DNA of 64,000 bases from Embiotoca jacksoni (Eukaryota > Chordata > Actinopteri > Embiotocidae): assembly GCA_022577435.1 (NCBI GenBank), contig JAKOON010000011.1:11074136-11138135 (forward strand). The letters are read 5' to 3'. Every line of letters starts with the position of its first letter. The first letter of the stretch is position 1. Below are positions 32,650-44,500 of the stretch, piece by piece. A program made the position numbers and the translations under genes. The notes beneath the pieces were generated by a model. It was not told the DNA's origin. It saw nothing but the letters and a program-made list of their open reading frames with translations, and ran no database searches.

Positions 32650-34379
32650 GTCGGTGTAAATTTAAAAAACAAATTAGGGCTCAGTAAATACGATTTTTTT
32701 ATTTTGTATTACAGTTCACACTATTGTACCACTAGAGGGAAATATAGGCCTTAATAGTATGCATTAAATCAGATAAAATACTGTTTTTCTTAACTTTTCC
32801 TTGTACTCTGGTTGCACTGGTGAGTTTATCATAAATTGAATCTAGAAAATGGAGATTACAGGAAAAATATTAACAATTAAGAGCAATATTAGATTTGTTT
32901 ACTGACGTTTTCAGATGACTTTAAGGAGATTTTTGCGTCTTTACACCGAGAAGATTAGACGCTAAACCATCAGCATATCTGATGATATTTTATCAGTGTT
33001 GTTTGTGTGATAATTTGGAAGATGATCCTTATTATGAAGCCTTATGTATGATTTTGATATTGATCGCTTGGTGGTAAATTGATGAAAACCTGCCTCAGAC
33101 ATCACTGATAACGGTGTGTTAGCTAAAACATTTAGTGAATAAAATATGGACTACACTGACAAGTATGTTGAAATTTTTTAAAACAAAATCAGACCTCGGG
33201 CCTCATTTAGTGATTAAATTTAAAAAAAACATTAATGAAGTAAAAAAAAAAAAAGTTTGCGTTGCAATCGGATGACACAAAAAAGTCCAAAGAAAATCAA
33301 AACCATAAAAATACATCATCAGCTTTACAGCTGGTAAACTTTAAATGCTGATGAAAGTCATGTATACTGGAAAGGTCCGGAAAAGTCTAAATGGACTTCT
33401 GGGTGCTTTTCTGAAAGTCAAGAGCAAACTTTGAAATTGGAAATATCAGCTAATATGAAGACGAAATCCTTACAGACCTAAAAAGCAAAAAATAAATAAC
33501 ATTTATTATTTTATTAAAGTTGATAAAAACAGAGGATGATCATGTTATGCGTTTAGAAAGCACCAGAAGAGATACTAAATCGGACTTTAGTTGAGTCTGT
33601 TTCTAACGTCAAGGTTTTGTACAAAAGAACAAAAATGAAATTATTGCAAACAAGATTAATCACAGAAAAACAGCTGAGATTTTTTTTTTTTAATTTTATT
33701 TCTGATTGAGTACAGAATTTATCAAAACAATGCTCAGTGTTGTTCACAATAAAAAGATAACAGAAGAAAAGTCTAAAAACCAATTTGAAGTACGCAGATT
33801 AAGGCATCAACATCTCCTTTTGCCAGTTTCTCCTTCAGTGAACCTCAAAGAGAGTGATACAAAAATAAATCCAAAAGAATTCAAGTTTTCCTATAGAAAG
33901 GTCTCTGTAAGAAAACAAGGAGGTTTACGGGAATAGAAACGGGTATTCAAGACCGACGACCAATCACAGCACGATAAAACCACGAATACAAAACGCACAG
34001 ATCCAATACAGCGAAGGTAAAGATGCTCAAACGCGGCCCGTCCACAAGCGACCCCATTAATTCTTTGTTTTTTTAAGTTCTTCCTCTGTGTTTTCACTGA
34101 GTAGTCTGAGGAAAGCTTCTTCAGAAAGGCAAGATTTTTTTTTTTTTTTTTGCTGTCAAACGGACATCATGATATGTAACTCTGTTTTCCCGACACAAAA
34201 TGTCTCCAGAGAGGGCTTTCGGCCGGCTGATTCTGGTCTTCGGGAGGAACTTCGTACCTTTTAAAATTCAATATGTCGTACAAAATGTGGAAATTTTGAT
34301 TATGTCGGGATGACGTAAAAGTTTTTTTTTTTTTTTTTTTAAATGTCGGGCATAGATTGTATAAAGATGGACGACGTGA
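32650..34379. other. ppia-dusp26 gap, AT-rich part
   Basis: AT-rich unique or ancient repeat DNA. A 'ccactagaggga' motif at 32730 recurs at 63080 and 63219. No open frame with a recognisable product is present, and no H2AZ2 or PURB, the genes next to PPIA in humans. Confidence 0.5.
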
Positions 34380-34930
34380 CAGCTCAGCCAGAAGCGAAGT
34401 CAAAATTCTCTTTGGCTGGATGCAGTAACGGTCATAGGCTCCGCCTCCCACCTACGTTTTAGCAGACATGACTTGGTATGTGAGTTTTGGGCGGGTCAGA
34501 AAGCTCCACCCCCTCCAACCCACAACCCCCCCCCCCCCCCCCCCACTGCGCACGCTGCCTCCAAATCGAACTCGTTACGTGAGGTAATGCTCGGCATCGA
34601 CGTAGTTACGTCGCGAAAACACCGTTGCCGGGCAACAGCAACAAAGGGCGGCGTGTAGAAGCCAAAGAGGCGGACGACGCGGCAGCCCAGCTGTCGGGTA
34701 TCGTAACGACGGAGGGACGAGGTGGAGCCACGGTGAACGTCGTATATTTTCCTCAAACGTGACAACGACAGAAATAAAAACCCCACGCGACAAAATCCTG
34801 AAATTCCTGATGTCCGAGGTCACGGAGAGACGCGAGAGAGCTCGTGTGGACTTTTGTCGTGAACGTGGTAGACGCGGCCCCGTTTGAAGGCAACAACAAC
34901 AACAACAAAATAATCACCTGTGTAAGACCA
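34380..34930 (+). repeat. Dispersed repeat carrying an RFX X-box (copy 1)
   Basis: The segment 34610-34910 matches 63315-63720 in scattered blocks in the same order: 'gttgccgggcaac' against 'gttgctaggcaac', then 'tagaagcc..agaggc', then 'ttttcctca.acgt', then 'cc.tttgaa.gcaac' against 'gccatttgaacgcagc'. The 13-base core fits the RFX X-box (GTTRCYNNGYAAC). A run of 19 C lies at 34526-34544. No coding capacity is seen. Confidence 0.6.
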
Positions 34931-35277
34931 TATTTTGGCTTCCCTTCGGTTTCGGCGGAAAGAAGCTGTCGCGGGGTTCGTCCACCTTTATACACACACG
35001 AGTCTACGGTATCGAGACGCGGGAACCAGTTGAGGCCCGTCGGGTCGTCTCGTTGGTCCCCAACCGGCCAGCCAGCTAGCTATGCTGCAAATCGGCAGTC
35101 AGTTACCACGCGACGCTAACGTTGTCCCGTCACCTCGTAGTTGCGTCTAGATTGTTTGGCGCTCCGCCGCGATTCAAAACACACTTAATTGAGTGAAATA
35201 CACTCGATCGCTCTCTTGCTTCGGGAGACGAGAAGATCAGTTCTCTGCGTCTGTTCATTTGGAGCTGGGAGGCAACT

Positions 35278-35420
35278 AGCTTAGCTTTAGCTTAGCTTTA
35301 GCTTAGCATTAACTTAGCTTTAGCTTAGCATTAGCTTAGCTTTAGCTTAGCCTTAGCTTAGCCTTAGCTTAGCCTTAGCTTAGCATTAGCTTAGCTTTAG
35401 CTTAGCTTTAGCTTAGCCTT
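35278..35420 (+). repeat. 11-bp tandem repeat, 13 units (AGCTTAGCHTT)
   Basis: Thirteen consecutive 11-base units, each AGCTTAGC followed by TTT, ATT or CTT; one unit has AACTTAGC. The phase is kept throughout. The array lies in intergenic DNA between ppia and dusp26. Confidence 0.97.
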
Positions 35421-37509
35421 AGCTTGGCGAAGCAGCGAGTCTGCCTTATTTCAAGTTTTAAAAAAAAAAACACTTCAAAAAGGAAATTCATTGACGTCAC
35501 AACTACCCGAGTTCAGGATGATGAACTGTACCAACCTGTTCAAGGACCAAATGTTTTTGATTATTCAGCTATTTTCCAAGAAAACCATCCGTCCGCAAAC
35601 GTCAGCATGCTAACTCCACAGCGTTACCTGCCGAGCCGAGGAGCATCAGCTCGCTACATTATCACGCAGGTTACGTTACGGGAAAAAAAAAAAAAAAAAA
35701 AAAAAAAACCTGTCGATGAGCTACACGTCCGCTGTTCTGGAGCCGAGATGCTATTTCAGAGTTTAAGGTAACATCCGCGCTGTTAGCTTTAGCCTCACTC
35801 TGTCAGCGTTGATCTGCGCGCCTGTTTTCGCAGAGTTCTTCTGGAGTCGTCTTTAAACGTAAAAACAAAATAAATAAATACCGACAGGAGTTTTCCGCCA
35901 ACTCAAGGAATTAGCATCGAGAAGGCAGTTAGCCGCAGCCGATCAGCTAGCTTCAATTCGGCTTCGCTACTTTTGCGTTATTTTTGTGCGCGTTCACACT
36001 CTCGTATAAAAAGTCCACAACTTGACATTTTTACATTTCTGTTTTTCTGCGCACGAGACACACGAACAAAGCTAACTTTCGGCCAGAGCCGGGCTGGCCG
36101 TTTCCCAAACCCGCTTCGTCGTCACGCTGAGCTGAGTTAAGCGACGCTAAGTCCATCTCCAGGTAGAAATGATCGGTTATCATCTGAAACCTCTCGAGGA
36201 AAGCAACTGAGCACATTCACAGGAATTTCGAAACGACACTTTTACATCCCCGACGGACCGCGCAAAAACCACAAATCCGCATTTTTTTTTTAACGTAAAT
36301 TTTTCTGCGATAAACTGTACGATGGCGACGTTTGAAAAAAACAACAACAACAACAACAAAACGACAAAAAGACCACAAGTCACAACAATTATTATTTTTT
36401 GGTTTTTTTTTTTGTTTCAAACATGGTACTTGAGGTAATCAAAAAAAAAAACTGGTTTTAAATCTCAGCATCGGATCTTCTATCGTTTTTTTTGTTTGTT
36501 TGTTTTTTTTCTCTGGCGTGAGAACGCGAAACAAAAGAGCGACTCGTCACTGGAGCGTCGTCGCGTTCATCCGGGCAGTTGGTAGCTTTTTTTTTTTTTT
36601 TTTTGCGCAATGGCACATTTGTGGTTATTTGTCTTCCCACTTGTGCGACTGTTCTCCAAAGACTTCTTGTGCTGGCGTATTAAATCATCGCTGAAGAGAA
36701 CTCCTCCGGGACAGGTAACGGTCGCCGTGAAAGTTGGCGCGAAACACCGGATGTTTTTTACCAGAGTACGATGTCGAGTCCGTAAGTCTGCGTCATTGCA
36801 CACCATATATCCGATAAATTAAAAAAAAATACAATAAATAAAAGGGACCGTTTGAAATACGCTGGACTGAATCGATACATTGAAATTACTCAACATTCAA
36901 TTAAAAGCAAAACAAAATAAATAAATTCCACCGTATACTGCACATTGCTATTCGCAAACAGATAAATAGTTGTGTACGGACGATACTGTAATACTCTACG
37001 CTACATAACTGTGCTGGTTTTAAACCTGGGCTGCAACCGGAGTAGAAGTTCAGGGCACTTGATGAATGTTGAAGGAGGACCTGCGCCGACGGAAACGACG
37101 AAAGGGGGGGCTGGAATCGCTGAGAAAGCATTTTTTTTCTTTTCTTTCTGAGGGCCGGCAGATAGAAACGGTCCCTTATAAATAAGAAAAACAATTGTTG
37201 ATTGTAAAATATATAATCGTCAGATTGACCATATTTTTTTTGTCCCCCGATATCAAACTACATTTCACTCGTGGCACCAGGACGAATGTTAATAAAGTCC
37301 AAAATCGTTAAAAAAATAAAATAAAATCAGGACGATTGAAAATAATCCCCCAGAAACTTTAAAATTGTTTCTACTTTTCCAGAAGACACGTTTGTAACGG
37401 AGTTTAAAAAATAAATGAAATTGGTTTTGTGTCTTCTTGTTTCAGAGGAATGGTTCTGAAGTTTAATTAAAAACCCGATCTCGTCGGAGGCTTTTTTTCC
37501 CTGCGAAAG

Positions 37510-37542
<33 letters not shown>

Positions 37543-38326
37543 TTGGCGGGCGGACTTTTTCTTGAGGTGAATGGAGGTCGTCGGCCCGGCGACTCCAGGA
37601 AGCAGCAAGGCTAAATTCAGCCACACGTCTTTGCGAAACTTTGGCGACGTTGCGAGGACTCGCTTGATGCACCGCGGTGGCTGGCGAGCTAATGGCTAAC
37701 GAGCAAGCCCGCCGAGACTGCGCTTAATCTCTTTAGTGAGTAGTTTTGTTGTTTGTTTTGATCTGTACTTCAGTTCTTACAAATGTACAGAATTTTAGTT
37801 CCCGCCCCCCCCCCCCCCCAAAAAAAAAAACCGTCTTTTGTCTTTGTCCTTGTCTTTTGTTTTAACAGTTCATACTCCGATGGAGGAGACTAGATAAAGT
37901 GTAACGCACTGTGAAGATGCTTGCCGGCGGTCGGAGGTACGAATTTTGTCGTTAAAATTTTGACGTTGCAGCGAAATTTTGCCATTTTAAGTGCTGCTGC
38001 GACCAAACTCGACTAAAAAGATCGTAAAAGACCTTTGAGGCAAATTTGCGACTTTCGATTCTTCGTTCATAATTTCCGCTGATATTAAAAGTCTTACGCG
38101 TGAAGGCCGCTCTTCTGTATCTTAAATAAAGGGGTCTTCAGTGCTTGAGAGTTTTACTACGTGGTGCTCGTGTTTTTTTCAAAAACTGAGTGATTAAACA
38201 GAATAAAAATAATTATCTAAAGATACTGGTGTCACTCAAACACCATGCGATGCCCCTCAGAAACCCACAGGTGGCTCCGAGATTGGTCCCGTGATCTCCC
38301 TCACTGCAAGTGGCTGCTACCTCTGG

Positions 38327-38357
<31 letters not shown>

Positions 38358-38398
38358 TGTGTGTGTGTGTGTGTGCGCATGCGTGTGTATGTGTGTCT
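35421..38398. other. ppia-dusp26 gap, right part
   Basis: Moderately CpG-containing non-coding DNA with many poly-A and poly-T runs and a (TA)n stretch at 37508-37523. Open frames here, such as 35424-35771, show no recognised domain. The part next to 38398 may be dusp26 3'UTR. A (GT)n run starting at about 38329 ends just before the dusp26 stop codon. Confidence 0.45.
38329..38398. repeat. (GT)n microsatellite abutting the dusp26 stop codon
   Basis: A GT run with GC and AT interruptions. It ends immediately downstream (in minus-strand sense) of the dusp26 stop codon and so begins the dusp26 3'UTR. Confidence 0.9.
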
Positions 38399-40223
38399 TC
38401 AACTCTGCGGCGGCGTCTTGCGGCTCTCCCTCAGGATGCCGTCCAGGCCGTTGAGCTGGCGGAGGAAACCCCGGTTGGGGATGACGCCTCGGTGGTCCTT
38501 CACCGTTTTGATGGCCTCCACCAGCGTCAGGTTCTGTCGGATCATCAGGTAGGCCAGAACCAGCGTGGCGGAGCGGCTCACCCCCACCGTGCAGTGGACC
38601 AGCACCTTACCTGACACACAGAACAGTGTGCACTTAAACCTGCGTCCAGTTCTGTAAATCATCTCAGGACTTTTTTCTTTTTTTTGAGTCTGTTGTGTTT
38701 TGATTCTGTTCTTTGTTGTTTTAAGTCTGATTGTTGTTGTTTTGAGTCTGTTTGTTGTTGTTTTGACACAGTGTTTTGCTGTTTTGATTCCATTTGATGT
38801 TTTGAGTCTGTTTTTGGTTGTTTTGAGTCTGTTTTGTTGTTGTTTTGAGTCTATTTGATGTTGTTTTGAGTATGTTTGTTGTTGTTTTGATTCCATTTGA
38901 TGTTTTGAGTTTGTTTTTGGTTGTTTTGAGTCTGTTGTGTTTTGATTCCGTTCTTTGTTGTCTTAAGTCTGATTGTTGTTGTTTTGAGTCTGTTTTGTTG
39001 TTGTTTTGAGTCTGTTTGTTGTTGTTTTGACACTGTTTTTTGCTGTTTTGATTTCATTTGTTGTTGTTTTGATTCAGTTTGTTGTTGTTTTGGGTCTGTT
39101 TTGATTTCATTTGTTGCGGTTTTCAGTCTGTTTTGTTGTTGCTTCGAGTCTTCTTTTTGTTGTTTTGATTCCAATTGTTGCTGTTTTGAGTCTGTTTGAT
39201 GTTCAGAGTCTGTTTGTTGTTGTTTATGGTCTCTATGTTGTTGTTTTGAGTCTGTATGTTGTTTTAAGTCTATTTTTCGTTGTTTAAAGTCTGTTTCTTG
39301 TTGTTTTGATTCCAATTGTTGCTGTTTTGAGTCTGTTTGATGTTGTTCAGAGTCTGTTTGTTGTTGTTTACAGTCTCTATGTTGTTGTTTTGAGTCTGTA
39401 TGTTGTTTTAAATCTATTTTTGTTGTTTAAAGTCTGTTTTGTTGTTGTTTTGATTCCATTTGTTGTTGTTTGGGTCTGTTTGTGTTTGTTGTGAGACTTT
39501 TCAGTCTATTTATGGGGACTTTGCACACACATTCAGCGACTAACCTCCACTCGTGAGGGCTTTGTGGATGAACTCAGCAGCAGGATAGAAGTTGACACTC
39601 ATGTCGAAAGTCGGGGAGTCGTGCGCCTCGATGCCGTGATAGGTGATGTTCATCCCGGAGTAATACTCGGCCCCGCCGCGCCACTTGCTCTGCGCACAGT
39701 TGATGATGTGCGTGATGCCAAGTTTGGCCAGCTCACGGCGATCTGAAGCGATGTCTCTGCAGAGGGGAAAGGTTTTTACAGCGCGGTCAGTCAAACTGAC
39801 TTAATTTTTTATTTTTATTTTATTAATATATTATATGGTTTCACAGGACTTAACAGAAACATGACAGTAGCAGGGTTCACATTGAGGGGGGAACCAGGGG
39901 GCCCACTGGATAGTTTTGCCCAGAGGCCCCTTAAAAACATGAATCCGGTCATGTTTACTCTGTACTTTTACTTTTTGTACTTTAGGTGTTCAAATTTCTG
40001 AATGCAGGACTTTCAATCTGCAGTTTTTAGGTTTAAGCACTCACTGGTCTCCGATGTAGAGTCTCGGCCACACTTCGTCCGCGTGGTTGCACGCCGTCTT
40101 GCCCGTGTAGAGGAGCCGCTCCAGCTCGGACACCGTCAGGTTCGGGGAGGCGCGCTCCGAGTCTTTCCGGCTTGGAGATCTGGAGCTGCTCCGGGACCGA
40201 GAGAACCGGGACATGAACGCCAT
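38399..40223 (-). CDS. dusp26: Dual specificity protein phosphatase 26
   Basis: On the minus strand, coding exons 40045-40223, 39545-39756 and 38399-38610 join in phase to encode 200 residues (human DUSP26 has 211). The N-terminus MAFMSRFSRSRSSSRS and the stretch LYTGKTACNHADEVWP are DUSP26 hallmarks. The catalytic loop HCTVGVSRSA holds Cys137 and Arg143. Asp106 in GIEAHDSPTFD is the likely general acid. It belongs to the atypical DUSPs, without a CH2 MAP-kinase-binding domain; family members dephosphorylate MAP kinases and other phosphoproteins. The ATG follows an acceptor at 40229-40230, so a non-coding first exon lies upstream (towards 40500), divergent from ddx56. DUSP13/27-type phosphatases are less likely because their N-termini differ. 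Confidence 0.9.
38660..39515. repeat. Imperfect ~21-bp tandem repeat filling dusp26 intron 2
   Basis: Units resembling 'ttttgagtctgtttgttgtt' repeat across almost all of dusp26 intron 2, with variants 'ttgattccatttg' and 'tttaaagtctg'. On the minus strand these read as Gln/Asn/Lys/Ser repeats and leave long open frames. They are repeat by-products. Confidence 0.9.
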
Positions 40224-40230
40224 TTAGTCT

Positions 40231-41520
40231 GGGGGGGGGGGGGGGGGACAAACAAAAACAAAGAAGAAAAAGAGAGATAATTAACACACAATATTTGAAT
40301 AGAAAATAATACAAGCTGATTTTTGCAGCCTCTATTATTTGAAATTAGATTATATAACAAGTGTTTACCTGTAGCTTTCTTTGGGTGAATGCAGGCAGGT
40401 TGTCTCCGTGTGTTTGAGGCTACAATTAAAGCAGGTAGGCTCCGTATTTCCCCCATGAGCAGCACATTTTTTTTATTTACCTGTGTGTTGTTTGAATCCG
40501 TGTTTCAGTGTCTGTGCAGGGCGAGCTGCTCCGCGGCCATGTTGACTCATTTATTTGCTGTGGGAGGATGGATGGGCTGATGAGACAGCTGCTGCTGCTG
40601 CTGCTGCTGCTCAGCATCCACCAGACATCTTCCCCTCCAGCAGTATCACCATCCTCTCAACAAGTCCTCATGACGGAGACCCGGGACTCTACACCGACAT
40701 GACTCCCGTTTTCAGGACACATTTAAGTCCACGTTCACAAAGAGCGTCCCCGGTTCCTCTGTTCGGTTTGTTCCAGTCGGTTCTTGCTGAAATGATGGTG
40801 GTTTATTTTTATATTTATTGTTCACGGCGGGCTTCGCGATCAGCGGCTGCGGTGTTTGGCGCCATCTGCCGGTCAAAGGGAGGAGATGCATGAAAACACT
40901 CAAAATGTCCATTTTCTCTGGGGCAACTTAATAAACAATGTTATTAAACACTGCCACAGTTTGTACTTCCTAAGACATAATCATGACAAAACGGAAATTG
41001 TAGGTAAAACGCTACAAAAGAAAGTTAGAAATATGAGATAAAAAAATTAAAAAAAAAAAAAAAAAAAGTAAAAACACTCACAATTCTGAGATTTGTCAAA
41101 AAGTTTAGATTATTAGATAAAAAAAAAAAGAGTGAGAAATATTGAGTCAAAAGGTCATGTTTTTGGTATGATAAATGACAAATGAGAAACATCTAAGTTC
41201 TTTGTCAAAATCAAGAGTCATGTGTCAAAATATTGACATACAAAGTTAAAAAATATGAAATAAAGTTACATTTTTTTGTCAAGATTTGAAATGATGACTT
41301 CAACACTTAATAAAAAGAGTTAAAAGATCTAAATTTGTACTTATTATATAAAATATTATTGACTAATTAGAGGTTGCTCCGTTTTTTTTCCACGAATAAT
41401 ACCTAAAATGAAATGCGACCACTTATTCTTTATTTTTTTTTTTTATCCACGTCAACTCGAAAATAACGTTAGATAAACGTAAATAAAGCGTATTTAGCAG
41501 ATGTTTCTTTGTTTCTCGGA
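40231..41520. other. dusp26-ddx56 divergent region
   Basis: Next to the dusp26 coding exon is a run of 17 G (40231-40247), which is a pure-C polypyrimidine tract on the gene's own strand. A (CTG)n run lies at 40589-40613. The segment 40500-40900 is CpG-richer and is a plausible home for the dusp26 first exon and promoter. From 40900 to 41500 the DNA is AT-rich with no feature seen. Confidence 0.4.
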
Positions 41521-41526
41521 GGGGCG

Positions 41527-41564
41527 TGACGTCGCCGTGACGTCAGGATCCTGCGACACACGTG
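41527..41564 (+). promoter_or_regulatory. ddx56 proximal promoter: paired CRE sites and an E-box
   Basis: A TGACGTCG site (41527-41534) is followed by a perfect palindromic CRE, TGACGTCA (41538-41545), and a CACGTG E-box (41559-41564), all within 60 bases of the ATG at 41584. No TATA box is seen. CREB/ATF and MYC/USF-type control would suit a ribosome-biogenesis gene. Binding is inferred from motifs. Confidence 0.55.
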
Positions 41565-41583
41565 TGAGCAGTACAGAGGAGAA

Positions 41584-44500
41584 ATGGGTGACGAGCAGCT
41601 GCAGTTTCACGAAATGGGCCTCGACGACCGTCTTTTAAAGGTAACAACCTTCTTCATGTTGTCAGTAAATCTTTATTAAACTGTCGGAGAGACTTTGAAC
41701 GTTCAGTCGGAGAAGAAAAACCCGCAGAGAAGTTTGGAAAGTTGAAATAATAACGCCGTGCTAACTCGTGTTATGCTAATACATGTGACTTGAAAACCTC
41801 TAAATAAAACGTGAGAATTGTGTTTTCTACGAAAACTGTATTTTAAAGTTGACACTTATAATTGTTTTCTTTTCATTTTCTGGTGTCAGCTGTGTTTTGG
41901 TCTTTTTTTTTTTTTTGAGAACTTACGCAATTAAAGAATAAAATTCTGGTCCTGTTTTATATTTAATATTATTATTACTTCGTATATTTTAGCCCCAATG
42001 TAAAAACTTTGTATTGTGCCCACTTTTGTAGAGGAGTCATTAGTGCATTAGTTAATGACTGGATTTCTAGTAAGAGCTGCTTTTTTTTTTAAAATCTGGT
42101 TATTGATCAGTCTGTACAATCACTTCCTGTTATTGACTCAGGCGGTCGCAGACCTGGGTTGGTCCAGGCCCACTCTGATCCAAGAGAAGGCCATCCCTCT
42201 GGCTCTGGAGGGGAAGGACCTGCTGGCCAAAGCCCGGACCGGATCCGGAAAGACCGCAGCCTACGCCATCCCCGTCATTCAGCGTATCCTGACCTCCAAA
42301 CAGGTGAGCGAGGAGTTTCAACTGGATTCAAGCTTTAAATCGACACGTCGGCGGTTCAGAGTGGAACACCGGATTTTTGTTGCGAACATTTCTCGTTGTT
42401 TTGTACAATAAACTGTCAGAAAATTGTGGGAGAACATCCGTTTCATGTCCCTCGATCCAAGATGCCGTCTTCTTTTGTCCAAACTGGAGCTGCTGTTCGT
42501 CCTCCTCACCGTTCGCTGTCGCGTGTTTGGTGTTTTTTCTCTTCTCCTCCCCAGAGCGTTCGAGAGCAGGACGTGAGAGCTCTGATTCTGGTTCCGACCA
42601 AAGAGCTGGGTCTGCAGGTCCAGACCATGATCCGACAGTTAACGATGTTCTGCTCGAGGGACGTCCGAGTGGCCAACATCTCCAGCAAAGCTGATCTGTC
42701 AGCGCAGAGGTCGGTGAAGGGCTCAATGTTTGTGCGGAAGTTTTAGACACTAAAAGAACTAAATGCGATGAAGCGATTTAAGACGGCTCCAGTTCTCTTG
42801 CAAACAGTTCTCAAGGCAGTTTGTTCAGCATCTCGGAGATCTTTCCGCAGTTCTTCTGTCTGTCTCGGTGTCTCGCGTCTCTTCGTGTGGTGCAGACTGA
42901 CTCATGATGCTGCGATCAGGACTCTGTGGGTTCAGATCATCTGCTGCAGGACTCCTTGTTCCTCTCGTTGGTTCTTCGTGAATCTGCTTGGACCCGTCGT
43001 CCTGCTGCAGACGATCAGACGCCTCCTTGGTGGATCAGAACTTTTGCACCGCGCTGCACACGCGTGATGTTTTTCAGAGTGTAAATACGGTGCAAGCGTC
43101 GTGTTGATCTAACGAATCGCCGTGCGCTTGAACAGGCCCATCTTGATGGAGAAGCCCGACGTGGTCGTGGGGACGCCGTCCCGCGTGCTCGCCCACCTCA
43201 GCGCCCAGAACCTGGTCCTGCATTCCTCCCTGGAGATGCTGGTGGTCGACGAGGCCGACCTCATCTTCTCCTTCGGCTTCGAGGCCGACCTGAAAAACGT
43301 ATCCTGGTGAGAACGTTAAAAGTTATCCACTCACTCCACGCGGCGACTCCCAAAACGTTTTTTTTTTTGTTTTTTTTGGCCTGTGACTCCTTCATTCCTT
43401 CTTTGAATGAATGTTTTCTGTTTAAAACTGTGTTCTTTTCTTTTAACAGCCACTTACCGAAGATCTACCAGTCCTTCCTGATGTCGGCGACTCTCACCGA
43501 GGACGTCCAGGCCTTGAAGGAGCTGCTGCTGCACAACCCTGTAACTTCATTTTCACATTCAGAGACTGAGTTTCCGTCACAAAAGAAACCGTACGAGCTG
43601 CAGGGACACAGGACATGATTCGAGACTAGACGTAGTTTGACACAGATTTTATTGGAGCTCTCATGCACTCTGTGACATTTAATGAAGTTACACGATCTTC
43701 ATTTAAAGGTGCCATTGGTCATTTGCTCTGGTCCTGTCCAGGTTCAAATTAAAGAACACGCACACAAATGCAACTTTTGTTCAGAAGTGGCTTTAATTTT
43801 GAGGAAAAATGCAGGAAAAAGAGAAATGAGTATGTATTAAGAAAATTAACGGTGACTAGTTAATACTTGGGGGGAAAAAAAAACTGCTGACAACTGTTGA
43901 AGTCTACAGAAATTATTAGGAAAAGATGGAGAGCAGAAAAAAAAAAAAGGCCTAAAATATGAATCTACATTTTAGTTGGAGCATCTTTTACTAACTGAAA
44001 GATGAAACTATATTTATGTATGTTTGTATTTACAGCATTCGTATCTCCTGACTGTATTTATTACACACAAAAAAGGAAATGAATGAAAAGCGCTAAATCG
44101 ATTTCGTTCCTCGCACCCGATCCGCCGTCCTCCCAGGTGATCCTGAAGCTGCAGGGCTCCCAGCTGCCGGACAGCAGCCAGCTGCAGCAGTACGGCATCA
44201 AATGCGAGGAGGAGGACAAGTTCCTGCTCATCTACACGCTGCTGAAGCTGCGGCTGATCCAGGGGAAGACGCTGGTGTTCGTGGGAGAAGTGGAGCGATG
44301 CTACAGACTCAAACTGTTCCTGGAGCAGTTCGGGATTCCCGCCTGCGTCCTCAACTCTGAGCTGCCCATCCACTCCAGGTGAGAGCCGAGGTCCCGTTTT
44401 TTTTCTTTTTTTTTTTTCTCTCTCGTCGTTTTTGAATTTGAACTTCTGAGCAAGTGCGACGTTCGATCAAAAAGTTCAGAGAGTGTTGAACGCAGCACAG

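Noticed and set aside
35424..35771. Plus-strand open frame of 115 codons between ppia and dusp26
   Set aside because: It contains a poly-Lys from a poly-A run and nothing recognisable.
32650..38398. Expected human neighbours of PPIA (H2AZ2, PURB)
   Set aside because: No histone-fold or PUR-domain coding sequence could be found on either strand.
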